A stretch of DNA of 64,000 nucleotides from Chitinophagales bacterium (GTDB lineage: Bacteria; Bacteroidota; Bacteroidia; Chitinophagales; UBA8649). The stretch is from the NCBI GenBank assembly GCA_020635975.1, contig JACJYT010000003.1, forward strand, positions 186,001 through 250,000. Direction: 5' to 3'. The notes below the pieces were generated by a model. That model was not told where the DNA came from and searched no databases. It saw only the letters and a program-made list of their open reading frames with translations. The number at the start of each line of letters is the position of its first letter. The stretch's first letter is position 1. Positions 16,541 through 25,260 of this stretch are shown one piece after another. The translations under genes and the position numbers were made by a program.

Positions 16541-17623
16541 TTATTTTTTTACTTCACCTTCAAAAACTCCAGTATAAGTTCCATTTTCTCCTTTTTGATT
16601 ATACCAAGTTTGTCCAGTACTTTTCTGAGTGATCGAGACCTGAACCTGATTGACATAATTTCTAGTAAAATCTCCTGTAGACACGCTACTTGGTTGATCA
16701 TTGGGAGCAATATAAGATTCTACCGTTTCTCCTGCAATCCCTACTGGAACATTTACTGCATTCTCTATAGTCTCTTGCGATAATCCACCAAGGGTAGAAT
16801 TTAGGGTTTGCTTAACAGATAAATCTTTTGCAGCCTGTTCAACCATATTTTCGGTCCAAACTGTTGCTGAATTCGTAGTACCTTTTGCAGTGTTTTCTAC
16901 CACTTTTTTATTAGCTTTTTTAAACAAATTCTCCGCAGCTTTGAGAGCATAACCCCTACTATTACTAAATAATTTATTCGAAATATATGATCCCGCTCCA
17001 GCTCCTCCTACACCGATAAGTGTTTGCTTAATGGCAGTACCATTATCGTTTATGCTCCATTTATTTGAAGCTGAAAAATTTACTTTCCCTTTCATATATT
17101 CCCCACCAATGGTAATAGCTAATTTTGTAAGTGATTTACCTGAACCGCTTGGGAAGAAAAAGCCTTGAGCAGTTGAAGCACCTACATCCATAAAATCAAT
17201 GTCATCCCAAAAAGCACCCTTAATCCTATGAGATAAGCTAACATTTGTTTCCGTTTTTGACATAATAAGATTCGCAACTCCCTGAGATAACCACTCTGTA
17301 CCTCCACCCACTACTGCGCCCCATATACCTTCAGCTCCCTCTAATTCTTTAAGAGCGATCGGACTATTTTCAGCAAAAGAATATGGACTTTGCCATGTGT
17401 AAATATGATTCAAAGGATCTACGGATAAAAACCTACCTAACCTAACATCATGTATCCTATACTTGAAGTCTAGGTGTCCACCATCCACACCACTTAGGTC
17501 ACCATTTTTTTCTTGACCTTGGAAGCCGAACCTATAATCCCCGCCACTACTGGTGTAAGAGCGTCCTGGCATTACCATCCCAAACGGATAGTAATCAAAT
17601 TTATATGAAAGTCCTGTTATCAA
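16541..17623 (-). CDS. Orphan RHS-core tip with glycine-rich C-terminal domain
   Basis: The 360-residue frame begins with a TTG (17623), and an in-frame TGA lies three codons upstream, so the RHS repeat shell is missing. Residues about 11-100 are the core: YYPFGMVMPGRSYTSSGGDY, then FKYRIHDVRLGRFLSVDPLN, then SPYSFAENSPIALKELEG. A glycine/alanine-rich pre-toxin-like stretch follows (GGAGAGSYISN near 200), then a 130-residue tail with no recognised toxin motif. It shares 77 identical bases, inverted, with the other RHS tip. It may be a silent cassette that becomes expressed only when recombined behind a complete RHS gene. Confidence 0.7.
   Translation of the reverse strand: MITGLSYKFDYYPFGMVMPGRSYTSSGGDYRFGFQGQEKNGDLSGVDGGHLDFKYRIHDVRLGRFLSVDPLNHIYTWQSPYSFAENSPIALKELEGAEGIWGAVVGGGTEWLSQGVANLIMSKTETNVSLSHRIKGAFWDDIDFMDVGASTAQGFFFPSGSGKSLTKLAITIGGEYMKGKVNFSASNKWSINDNGTAIKQTLIGVGGAGAGSYISNKLFSNSRGYALKAAENLFKKANKKVVENTAKGTTNSATVWTENMVEQAAKDLSVKQTLNSTLGGLSQETIENAVNVPVGIAGETVESYIAPNDQPSSVSTGDFTRNYVNQVQVSITQKSTGQTWYNQKGENGTYTGVFEGEVKK
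17510..17586 (-). repeat. 77-bp inverted repeat in RHS core, right copy
   Basis: Reverse complement of 14143-14219 without a mismatch. Together the copies bound a segment of about 3.3 kb that could invert by homologous recombination and exchange the two RHS tips' downstream sequences. Confidence 0.9.
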
Positions 17624-17725
17624 TACGTTTCAGCTTTTTAAATTTAAGTCAATTCTTGCCATATTTGGCTAAAAAGGGGTAAGAATTTTACATGTTTTTC
17701 ATATCTATTATGAAATTTAAATGTA

Positions 17726-18787
17726 ATGTTTTATTTTTCCAAAATGAAAATAAAAATAGATTTAATTCCATTACTTGAAAAATTTATCAAGGAATCTGAG
17801 CAAGGAATACGGAGAAAAGTAAATGGTGAAAGAATTTCAGCTGGCTCAATTGAAAACTACAGGAACTTTTTGAAATTGATCCTTAAATTTTGTCAAGATT
17901 CTTCGTTCAAGTTCCATGCCTCAGACATCAGGAAATTGAATGCTCGTGAGTTTCAATCTGAAAAGAATTATTGGAAGAGGTTTTATAATAATTTCACCAA
18001 CTATCTATATAAAAATGGTTGTCACGATAATTACGTGGGTTCGAATATTAAATATTTAAGAACCTTTTTAAATTATTTAAGAAAAGACAAGGACTTACAT
18101 CTTGGAGAATTTTACAAGGATTTTTTTGTAAGGAAAGAAGAGATTGAAATTTTAGTGCTTAATCCAGAACAATTGAAGTTCTTAATTCACAATAAGGAAT
18201 TTGAAACCATGTTAAGTCCTAGTCAAAGAAAGATCAAAGATATCTTTGTATTTGGCTGCTCCACAGGATTAAGGTTTTCTGATCTTGAGCTATTAACCAC
18301 TAAGAATTTTGAAAAGATCGGCAACGAAAATTATATCAAAATTAAAACCAAAAAAACGAAGACCTTTACTCATATCAAACTTTCAGACTTTGCCTTTAAT
18401 ATTTATCTAAAATACAAATCAAACAGTGCTAAAAGAAGTTTGTTTGCTATAGTTAGCCTTCACAATTTCAACAAACAGCTAAAAATAATAGGAGAAAAAG
18501 CTGGATGGACAGACTCAATCTCTTATCGACGTGAAAAATTAGGGATGGCCATTTCCGTTAAGAAAGGAAAGGTAGCAAAAACCAGATTCTGCGATTTAAT
18601 GAGTTCACACATGATGAGAAGAACAGCCATCACAACAATGCTCATCTTAGGAATGCCTGAACACATGGTTCGAAATGTTAGTGGACACACCAACAATAGT
18701 GGTTCTTTTTATCGATACGTTCATTACGCTCAAAATTATCTAGATCTCGAAATTTCAAAGGTTCATGATAAGTTGATGGAGGTCTAA
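17726..18787 (+). CDS. Tyrosine recombinase / phage-type integrase
   Basis: The 353-residue protein has an N-terminal core-binding (SAM-like) domain to about residue 150 and a catalytic domain with the expected residues: Arg183 in CSTGLRFSDLELL, a Lys in the KTKKTKTF beta turn, HMMRR (His295, Arg298 or Arg299), SGHTNN (His321), and the nucleophile Tyr329 or Tyr331 in SFYRYVHYAQ. It cuts and rejoins DNA at specific sites. An alternative ATG lies at 17744. Its 3' end is 60 bp from tRNA-Asp, a classic attachment target, and it flanks the RHS island, so it may have brought this region in. No second attachment site was found in the window. Confidence 0.85.
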   Translation: MFYFSKMKIKIDLIPLLEKFIKESEQGIRRKVNGERISAGSIENYRNFLKLILKFCQDSSFKFHASDIRKLNAREFQSEKNYWKRFYNNFTNYLYKNGCHDNYVGSNIKYLRTFLNYLRKDKDLHLGEFYKDFFVRKEEIEILVLNPEQLKFLIHNKEFETMLSPSQRKIKDIFVFGCSTGLRFSDLELLTTKNFEKIGNENYIKIKTKKTKTFTHIKLSDFAFNIYLKYKSNSAKRSLFAIVSLHNFNKQLKIIGEKAGWTDSISYRREKLGMAISVKKGKVAKTRFCDLMSSHMMRRTAITTMLILGMPEHMVRNVSGHTNNSGSFYRYVHYAQNYLDLEISKVHDKLMEV

Positions 18788-18821
18788 AGTGCGTGGAAAC
18801 CTTAGATTTAGGGCATAAAAA

Positions 18822-18843
18822 AAGGGAAGCGTTAACTTCCCTT
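18822..18843 (-). terminator. Rho-independent terminator of tRNA-Asp
   Basis: On the minus strand AAGGGAAG, loop TTAACG and CTTCCCTT are followed by a run of T residues (plus-strand A run at about 18817-18822). It begins 5 nt after the tRNA 3' end. Confidence 0.85.
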
Positions 18844-18847
18844 GTTG

Positions 18848-18921
18848 CGGTCTGGACGAGACTCGAACTCGCGACCCCCTGCGTGACAGGCAGGTATTCT
18901 AACCAACTGAACTACCAGACC
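18848..18921 (-). tRNA. tRNA-Asp (GTC)
   Basis: The 74-nt cloverleaf has acceptor GGTCTGG/CCAGACC with discriminator G, anticodon arm CCTGC-CTGTCAC-GCAGG with anticodon GTC, and T-arm containing GTTCGAGTC. CCA is not encoded, as the genome continues with CAACAAGG. A terminator follows directly. Two rearranged copies of its 5' half lie in tandem upstream. Confidence 0.95.
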
Positions 18922-19050
18922 ATGGTTATTATTTATTTCATATGGCAGGTATTCTAATCCCGAGCATTCGGGAAACTACCAGACCATGGTTATTATTTAT
19001 TTCATATGGCAGGTATTCTAATCCCGAGCATTCGGGAAACTACCAGACCT
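18921..19050 (-). repeat. Two tandem 64-bp copies of a rearranged tRNA-Asp 5' half
   Basis: The unit repeats twice without mismatch (18921-18984 and 18985-19048), on the same strand as the tRNA. Each begins with the first 12 tRNA bases (GGTCTGGTAGTT). The D-loop is replaced by the hairpin TCCCGAATGCTCGGGA. The unit then rejoins the tRNA sequence at TTAGAATACCTGCC and ends in an AT-rich linker. The 3' half of the tRNA is absent, so these are not functional tRNAs. Confidence 0.9.
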
Positions 19051-19148
19051 TAAGTTTTAACTAATTTTCACCTTTTAAAATTTTCAATAAAGAATTGATT
19101 GCTTTAAAAGGACTGCAAAGATAATTTCTTTTTTATTATCTACAATAG

Positions 19149-19541
19149 CTAAATGCTTTTTTTTGAAAAAAAATTATAAGCCAAAAGTAACCAAGCACTT
19201 ACAAAGAACAATCCACCCATTGGCGTTAACACGCCAATAATGCCAGGCAGAGCTAATAAGCTATCTTTTAATGCCAATAGATACAAGCTTCCGCTAAACA
19301 AAACAATCCCACTTACAAAAAAATAGAAGATGGCATTGGCATTCTTAAGCGCTTCTTTGTCATCTAAAATAAGCACAATATAAAGGGCTAAACCATGCAC
19401 AAAATGATAAAAACTTCCTGTTTTAAAAATTCCCTGAGCATAATCATCCATGTACTCTTTTAAGGCATGTGCCCCAAAAGCACCGATCACCACAGCTAGT
19501 GCCATAATTATAGCGGCTAGTATATATTTAGATTTGTTCAC
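19149..19541 (-). CDS. DUF423 family membrane protein
   Basis: The 130-residue protein has four transmembrane segments and the family's hallmark features: an N-terminal GAFGAHALK motif (residues about 21-29), FHFVHGLAL-like FYHFVHGLALY in TM2, FSGSLYLLAL in TM3 and TPMGGLFFVSAWLLLA in TM4. DUF423 (YgdD-like) proteins are small inner-membrane proteins of unknown function. The start is GTG at 19541. It is divergent from the next gene. Confidence 0.85.
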   Translation of the reverse strand: MNKSKYILAAIIMALAVVIGAFGAHALKEYMDDYAQGIFKTGSFYHFVHGLALYIVLILDDKEALKNANAIFYFFVSGIVLFSGSLYLLALKDSLLALPGIIGVLTPMGGLFFVSAWLLLAYNFFSKKSI

Positions 19542-19596
19542 AATTTAGAGTTTATAAGCTTAGTCGACAAAGTTCGTTAGATTACTTGGTAAAATT

Positions 19597-19604
19597 TATT
19601 TTTG
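19597..19604 (+). promoter_or_regulatory. -7 box (TATTTTTG) upstream of the 848-residue protein gene
   Basis: TATTTTTG fits TAnnTTTG. A TTCG at 19573-19576, 20 bp upstream, is a weak -33 candidate. The box ends 18 bp before the GTG at 19623. Confidence 0.4.
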
Positions 19605-19622
19605 TACTAAATCTTTATTGAA

Positions 19623-22169
19623 GTGAAGAAAATTTTAGTCATTTCCCTTTTAATTGCAATCCTTGGCGGACTTGCCTACTTATATTTTACCAAAACAAAG
19701 TCGTCAGTAAGTAGCAATAAATTGTACACATTAATTCCAGAACATTTCCCGTTAGCACTTGAAAGCGCAGATTGGAATGCCATTCAAATAAAAACCGATA
19801 GCTTAGCTATAGGACAATTTCTTAAGGCTCAGAATTGGTATCAAGGCACTTTGGTTAATCTAGAATGCTTACAAGAACTTCAAAGTTTTGCAACTCCAGT
19901 TTCAGCTAATAACAAGCTATCTAATACCCTATTTGCCTACGGTAATGCAGGCAACGGCCAATTGGCTATACTTTGTGCTTTAGATAATGCCCCCTTTCAA
20001 TCTGTTGATGATTTACAACTGGCTCTAAAAGCAAATAATATCAATTTTACAGGCTATTCTTTTCAAGATCATCAAATTCTTCTCCTTAAAAATTTTAAAA
20101 ATCAAGAAGAAACCGCTTGCACCATCAAAGATGGATTTCTCATCTTTAGTTTTCAATCGAGCTTTGTAGAGGAAGCACTGCTTTCTTCGGCTAAAGCAGC
20201 TAATTTAGAATGGGAAAGCTTGCTCGCTAGTAAGGATCCAAAAGCAGATGCCCTACTTTACATACAAGCAGGCCAGTTGAATTACCTAGCTAGTTATTTG
20301 GTGAACGCTGCTTCCATAAACCTCCTTGCAGAACCTCTAGCTTTTTTCGATAAAGCGGTTTATCAAATCAGTCTTTATCCTGAGGAAATTGCAATGAGTG
20401 GTTATTCTACAGCCAAAGAGGGCAGTTTAATGGATAGTCTACAAACTTCGCTGAGTGCTGAAAATGAATTAGCCAGCTACTTGCCATCCAATACTGCATT
20501 CTACAACGTACTTTCTACCAAGAATAAAAGTTTGTTGCAGTCGGAAAGCTTAGCTATTAAAAGCGTTTACAATTGCATGGGCGAAAGTTTTGTGCACTTT
20601 GTACTAGAATGCTACGACGAGCATACCGACAAGCGTAAAGGATTACTTTTATCGAAGGGTACAGAGGATGCTTTGCTTCACATGCAAGAAATAGATGCAG
20701 AATTTACTGAAGTTCAAAGTTTTGGAGAACACAGCATTTATAAATCTAAGGCTGGACAAGTCTTTAATCAAGCTTTGTTTTTGCCTTCTTTTTTAATGGA
20801 TACTTTTTATTTTTCGCTGTTAGATGACCGCATCGTTTTAAGTTCTAACATCCGTGTTGTAGAACAAGTTCTTGCCGCTAACGACGAGCAAAAATTCTTA
20901 AAGAATAGCAGCGGCTATTCCGATTTCCGCTCTTCTCTATCTACTAAATCTAACCTAGATCTTTATGCTGATCTCTCCCTACTACAAGCTTATTTAAGTG
21001 CCAATTTTACGAGCAACCAATGGCAAGCGAGTTTGGGAAAGATTAATTTTCAGTTTAGCAATTTGGGAAGCAAGATTTTTACTCAAGCTAAAGTACAATT
21101 AAAAACAGAAGCTAAATCGAATACCAAAAGTCTGTGGAGTTTTCAAATGGACACGATAGCAAAGTTCCAAGCTCAAGTGCTTAGCAATCATATTACTAAA
21201 GAAAAGGAAATTATAACGCAAGATTTAGCCAACAACATCTACCTTCTTTCCGCTTCTGGCGAACTACTCTGGAAGAAGAAGATCGATGAGCAGATTATGG
21301 GCGAAATTTATCAAGTAGATTATTTTAAAAACAACAAACTGCAATACGTTTTTAATACGCCTTCAAAAATTTACATTATCGATAGAAATGGCGACATGGT
21401 AGATGGTTTCCCTATAGCACTTCCAGCAAAAGCTAGTGCTCCTATCTTGGTGCTTAACTACGATAATGCAGGAAAATATCGCTACTTTGTTCCTTGCGAG
21501 AATGCCAATATTTATGGCTTCGAACAAAATGGCGCTCCCTTAGCGGGTTGGAACCCTAAAAAGAATATTGGTTTGGTGCAAAGTGCTTTAGGCTATGGAG
21601 TATATGATAACAAAGATTACTTATTCTGTACTAACCAAGAGGGTAAATTCTATGCCTTTAATCGAAAGGGCGAAGAAAGATTTCCTGCTTTGAATGTTGG
21701 CGCTAGAGATTTCATTCTAGATAAAAATAGTTTTGTTGGTGGAGCAAATGGCAAATTAGAAAGCATAGATTTAAAAGGAGCGCTCAGCTCACAAGTCTTG
21801 TTAGATTCTAGCTATTCTTTTTTCCAAAAAGTATTTTCGCCAATTCAAAATTCTTCGGCTTATGCCATGGCTTCGTCCTCTAGCTTTAAGTTACAAGCAT
21901 CTCAGTGGAATAACTTCGCTAGTTATACTACCGAAGCACCAATTACAGGCATGGAAGCGCACAAATGGAATAATAGCTTATGGTTTGTTTTGTATACAGA
22001 ATCGAATACTCTTATTCTAGATGAATTAGCTACGCTTCGTCCGGGTTTTGCCTTAGCAAGCTCTGGTAAAATTGCAATAGAAGACTTAATTAGTGGAAAG
22101 GATAAGCTAGTAATTTATAACGACCTTCAAGGGAAATTACAGGTTTTGGAACTTAAATGGACCAATTAA
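19623..22169 (+). CDS. Membrane-anchored protein with C-terminal beta-propeller-like repeats
   Basis: The 848-residue protein starts at GTG (no upstream ATG in frame). An uncleaved N-terminal anchor (residues 4-23) is followed by an about 480-residue extracytoplasmic region that resembles DUF3352-type proteins, although I am not sure of this. The C-terminal part from about residue 530 carries propeller-like strands: LLSASGELLWKKKI, IYIIDRNGDMVDGFP and FYAFNRKGEERFPAL, the style of PQQ/WD-like repeats. It is probably a periplasmic or surface scaffold; no enzymatic residues are recognised. Its end overlaps the convergent ung by 17 bp. Confidence 0.6.
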   Translation: MKKILVISLLIAILGGLAYLYFTKTKSSVSSNKLYTLIPEHFPLALESADWNAIQIKTDSLAIGQFLKAQNWYQGTLVNLECLQELQSFATPVSANNKLSNTLFAYGNAGNGQLAILCALDNAPFQSVDDLQLALKANNINFTGYSFQDHQILLLKNFKNQEETACTIKDGFLIFSFQSSFVEEALLSSAKAANLEWESLLASKDPKADALLYIQAGQLNYLASYLVNAASINLLAEPLAFFDKAVYQISLYPEEIAMSGYSTAKEGSLMDSLQTSLSAENELASYLPSNTAFYNVLSTKNKSLLQSESLAIKSVYNCMGESFVHFVLECYDEHTDKRKGLLLSKGTEDALLHMQEIDAEFTEVQSFGEHSIYKSKAGQVFNQALFLPSFLMDTFYFSLLDDRIVLSSNIRVVEQVLAANDEQKFLKNSSGYSDFRSSLSTKSNLDLYADLSLLQAYLSANFTSNQWQASLGKINFQFSNLGSKIFTQAKVQLKTEAKSNTKSLWSFQMDTIAKFQAQVLSNHITKEKEIITQDLANNIYLLSASGELLWKKKIDEQIMGEIYQVDYFKNNKLQYVFNTPSKIYIIDRNGDMVDGFPIALPAKASAPILVLNYDNAGKYRYFVPCENANIYGFEQNGAPLAGWNPKKNIGLVQSALGYGVYDNKDYLFCTNQEGKFYAFNRKGEERFPALNVGARDFILDKNSFVGGANGKLESIDLKGALSSQVLLDSSYSFFQKVFSPIQNSSAYAMASSSSFKLQASQWNNFASYTTEAPITGMEAHKWNNSLWFVLYTESNTLILDELATLRPGFALASSGKIAIEDLISGKDKLVIYNDLQGKLQVLELKWTN

Positions 22170-22836
22170 TTGCTTCTATACCATGCTCCTTTAAATAGGC
22201 ATTAGTTTTCGAAAAGGGTTTGGATCCAAAGAATCCACGATACGAAGACAAAGGCGAGGGGTGAGCAGATTGAAGAATTAAATGCTTGTTTTCATCAAGC
22301 AATTTTGCTTTCTTTTGTGCATAGCTTCCCCACAAAATGAAAACTAGATTTTCTCTAGTTTTAGATAATTCTGCTAGGATACTATCGCTTAATTTTTCCC
22401 AACCAGCGGCAGCATGCGAAGTTGGTTCATAGGCATTAACCGTTAGTACGGCGTTTAGCAAAAGTACGCCTTGCTTTGCCCAAGATTCCAGACTGCCATC
22501 TTTTGGAATGGTTATTCCCATATCGTCTTGTAGTTCTTTAAAAATATTTTTGAGGGAAGGGGGAAGTTTTATTCCAGGGTTTACCGAAAATGCAAGTCCG
22601 TTGGCTTGTCCAGGATGGTGATATGGATCTTGACCTAAAATAAGCACTTTTACCTCCCTAGGGTCGCAATAATCTAAGGCCTTAAAAATCAGATTATCAG
22701 GAGGATAGCAGCTTTTTCCTTGCTTTTTTTGCTCCTCGATGAAATTTCTTATTTCTTGCAAATCTTGCCCTGAAAAGCTTGATTTTACTAGGGTTTCCCA
22801 AGATTTTTTTAAACTTATATTTTTAATTTCACTCAT
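22153..22836 (-). CDS. ung: Uracil-DNA glycosylase, family 1
   Basis: The 227-residue enzyme cuts uracil from DNA as the first step of base-excision repair. The catalytic-water motif GQDPYHHPGQANGLAFSV starts at residue 69 (Asp70), and the HPSPLS motif is at 192-197 with the catalytic His192. LVFILWGSYAQKK precedes the latter as usual. Length is normal. It is transcribed toward and overlaps the 3' end of the preceding plus-strand gene. A TACTTTTG box at 22867-22874 on the minus strand is a candidate -7 element. Confidence 0.95.
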   Translation of the reverse strand: MSEIKNISLKKSWETLVKSSFSGQDLQEIRNFIEEQKKQGKSCYPPDNLIFKALDYCDPREVKVLILGQDPYHHPGQANGLAFSVNPGIKLPPSLKNIFKELQDDMGITIPKDGSLESWAKQGVLLLNAVLTVNAYEPTSHAAAGWEKLSDSILAELSKTRENLVFILWGSYAQKKAKLLDENKHLILQSAHPSPLSSYRGFFGSKPFSKTNAYLKEHGIEAINWSI

Positions 22837-22925
22837 TTATTCCTAACATTGTCTAAAGAAGCAAAACAAAAGTAAAGATTCTTTCGTATAAACTAGTCCC
22901 TCAAGTACTTAGAGGTAATTTTTTG

Positions 22926-25184
22926 ATGAGTAGAGACAAAAATTTAATTGTTAGTCCATCGTTTGGTAATTGCAACTTACCACTGGCCTTTTTTACCTTG
23001 AACTTTGTGTTCATTGATGTAAATAGGGAGGCTGCTCGTATCTTAGGTTTTACTAGAGAAGAATTACTAGACACAGAACTGTTCAACATCAACAATAAGG
23101 AGCAGTTGAATGTAGACAACAAGGAATTACAGAAATTACTAGATGGCAAATTGGAAAATCTCTGCCTAAAAATTGATTTCCCCTCTAAATCTGGAAGGAT
23201 AATTGCGCTTAGTTTCACGGTTTCGCTTTTAGAGTTAGAAGACTCTAAAGTTTTTATTGCCGTTTTTTACCGAAGTACAGCGAATAATGAGATGTCTGAT
23301 TTCCTTTCTAGCTCTTATCACAATTTCGGACAAATATCTAATCTCAATCCTGACATCCATTACATTTTGGATATAGAACGAGAAAAATACATCTACCAAA
23401 GCATTCCTCTTCTTAACTATTGTGGTTATCTCGCTAGCGATCTGCAAGGCGAAAAGGAAATTGATTTTTTAATGCAAAAAATTGACGAGGTAAATATTCA
23501 AAGTCAATCTAATGTTAAAACCTTTTTTAAGGAGAAAAAGGGCATAGAAGAGTATGTAGAAATTGAATATAGAATTCTTACTAAATACAACGGCAGAAAG
23601 TGGTTGCGTATAAAAACCAGTCCACTTTTATTGCTCCATGATAAGCAAAGTTCTAAGTTGACTTATGGCTTGGTAGAGGATGTAACCGATTCTAAAAAAT
23701 GGTTTGAGCTAGAGCGTTCAAAACAAAAATTGAGTAAAGAATTAGCGAATCATTCTACGGATGTATTGTATCTCACCAACTTGGATTCTAAGGAAATAAT
23801 CTATACCAATTTCGGAGAGAGAAAGTTTTTAGGATATTCTGAAAAGGAATGGTGTGATCCTAAGCTCGATAAATTAAGCATAGATTTCAAGGATAGTGTA
23901 GAAAATCATCTTAAAAAGCTGACGAGCTTGCATGATGATGCCATGGTTTGTGATGAGGTATTGTTCAGAACCAAAGAAGGCAAGGAAAAGTGGGTGCTTT
24001 TAAAATCAAAGGTTTTCTCGAGAGATAATCATTTAGTGCCTTATTTAATTTTAAGTTCTGCAATTATTATCGACGAATACAAAGCGGGCTTCCAAAATCT
24101 TAGCTTGGCGCAATCTACAACAAATGCCATTGTTAAAGCGATTCCCGACATGCTGTTAATGATGGATAGAAAAGGAAATTACTTGAAAGCAATTTCAGGA
24201 GTTTCTTTTGAAAAATCGGAGGTAGATCATTTGGTTGGTAAAAATGCCATAGACGTGCTGCCTAGTGATGTGTATAGATTAATTATGGATTCGATTGAAA
24301 CTTGTTTAGTAACCAACGAAGTACAATCTATCGAGTTCCGATTAATTGAAAACGGAAATTTTGTTTATTTCTCTAATAATTTTTCCAAGCTAAATAATAA
24401 CAATGTTCTCATCTTGGTTAGAAACATTACCAAACGAAAATTGACCGAGATCGAGTTAGAGAAAAAAGTAGCCTTGCTTTCTAAGAAAAATGAGCAATTA
24501 GAGCAGTTTATTACTAGAAATACGGAGCTAGAGCGCTTTGCTTACATCATTTCCCACGATCTAAAAGAGCCTTTAAGAAGCATTAACTCAATGGCTGAAA
24601 TTATCAATCAGCAAATCAAGAGCTTCAATGATAAGAAATTGGAGAAGCTTATGCAACATCTAATGGATAGTTCTACGAGAATGAATTTAATGATAGAAGG
24701 AGTTCTTGACTATTCCAGATTAGATAGTCATATTGAAGAGCATAAAGCTATTGATCTCAACCTAATTGTTCAAGATGTACTCAGCGATTTGGACGTGTTT
24801 ATTCAAGAAAGAAAGGCGGTTGTGGAAGTCGCAGAACTACCAAAACTTATTGGAGATGAAGTGCAAATCAGACAACTATTCCAGAACTTAATTAATAATG
24901 GTATTAAGTTTAATAAGTCGAAAGTTCCTAAAGTAGAAGTGGGCTACAAAGAAGAAAATGGCGAGATGGTTATTTTTGTTAAAGATAACGGAATTGGTAT
25001 TGACCAACATTTTGCGGAATCTATCTTTAAGATGTTTAGAAAGTTAAACAGTAATAGCGAGTATCCTGGACAAGGCTTAGGCTTGTCTATTTGCAAAAAA
25101 ATTGTGGACCGACATGAAGGAAAAATCTGGATGGAATCGAAAGATTCTAAAGGAAGTACCTTCTTCTTTACCTTAAAAGCTTAA
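22926..25184 (+). CDS. Cytosolic PAS-domain sensor histidine kinase
   Basis: The 752-residue protein starts at ATG 22926 (a TTG one codon earlier is possible). No transmembrane segment is seen. About four PAS-like domains fill residues 15-500, the first containing FVFIDVNREAARILGFTREE. A coiled-coil linker leads to the HisKA box AYIISHDLKEPLRSINSM with phospho-acceptor His544, then the ATPase with N-box NLINNGIKFN, G1 DNGIGID and G2 GQGLGLSICKKIVDRH. The kinase end resembles that of phytochrome-type kinases, but no chromophore domain is present. The signal is unknown. No response regulator is adjacent, so the partner is elsewhere. Confidence 0.9.
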   Translation: MSRDKNLIVSPSFGNCNLPLAFFTLNFVFIDVNREAARILGFTREELLDTELFNINNKEQLNVDNKELQKLLDGKLENLCLKIDFPSKSGRIIALSFTVSLLELEDSKVFIAVFYRSTANNEMSDFLSSSYHNFGQISNLNPDIHYILDIEREKYIYQSIPLLNYCGYLASDLQGEKEIDFLMQKIDEVNIQSQSNVKTFFKEKKGIEEYVEIEYRILTKYNGRKWLRIKTSPLLLLHDKQSSKLTYGLVEDVTDSKKWFELERSKQKLSKELANHSTDVLYLTNLDSKEIIYTNFGERKFLGYSEKEWCDPKLDKLSIDFKDSVENHLKKLTSLHDDAMVCDEVLFRTKEGKEKWVLLKSKVFSRDNHLVPYLILSSAIIIDEYKAGFQNLSLAQSTTNAIVKAIPDMLLMMDRKGNYLKAISGVSFEKSEVDHLVGKNAIDVLPSDVYRLIMDSIETCLVTNEVQSIEFRLIENGNFVYFSNNFSKLNNNNVLILVRNITKRKLTEIELEKKVALLSKKNEQLEQFITRNTELERFAYIISHDLKEPLRSINSMAEIINQQIKSFNDKKLEKLMQHLMDSSTRMNLMIEGVLDYSRLDSHIEEHKAIDLNLIVQDVLSDLDVFIQERKAVVEVAELPKLIGDEVQIRQLFQNLINNGIKFNKSKVPKVEVGYKEENGEMVIFVKDNGIGIDQHFAESIFKMFRKLNSNSEYPGQGLGLSICKKIVDRHEGKIWMESKDSKGSTFFFTLKA

Positions 25185-25260
25185 TCTACTATAATTCTTA
25201 AGGAATAAGTCTGTGGCTACAAGTTTTCAGACAAGGCCTAGGTTATAAATTAAAAAGAAA

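Noticed and set aside
14143..17586. The 77-bp inverted repeats as ends of an insertion sequence
   Set aside because: They encode the conserved RHS core in both copies and no transposase lies between them.
18921..19050. Two additional tRNA genes
   Set aside because: The units lack the anticodon loop, T-arm and 3' acceptor strand.
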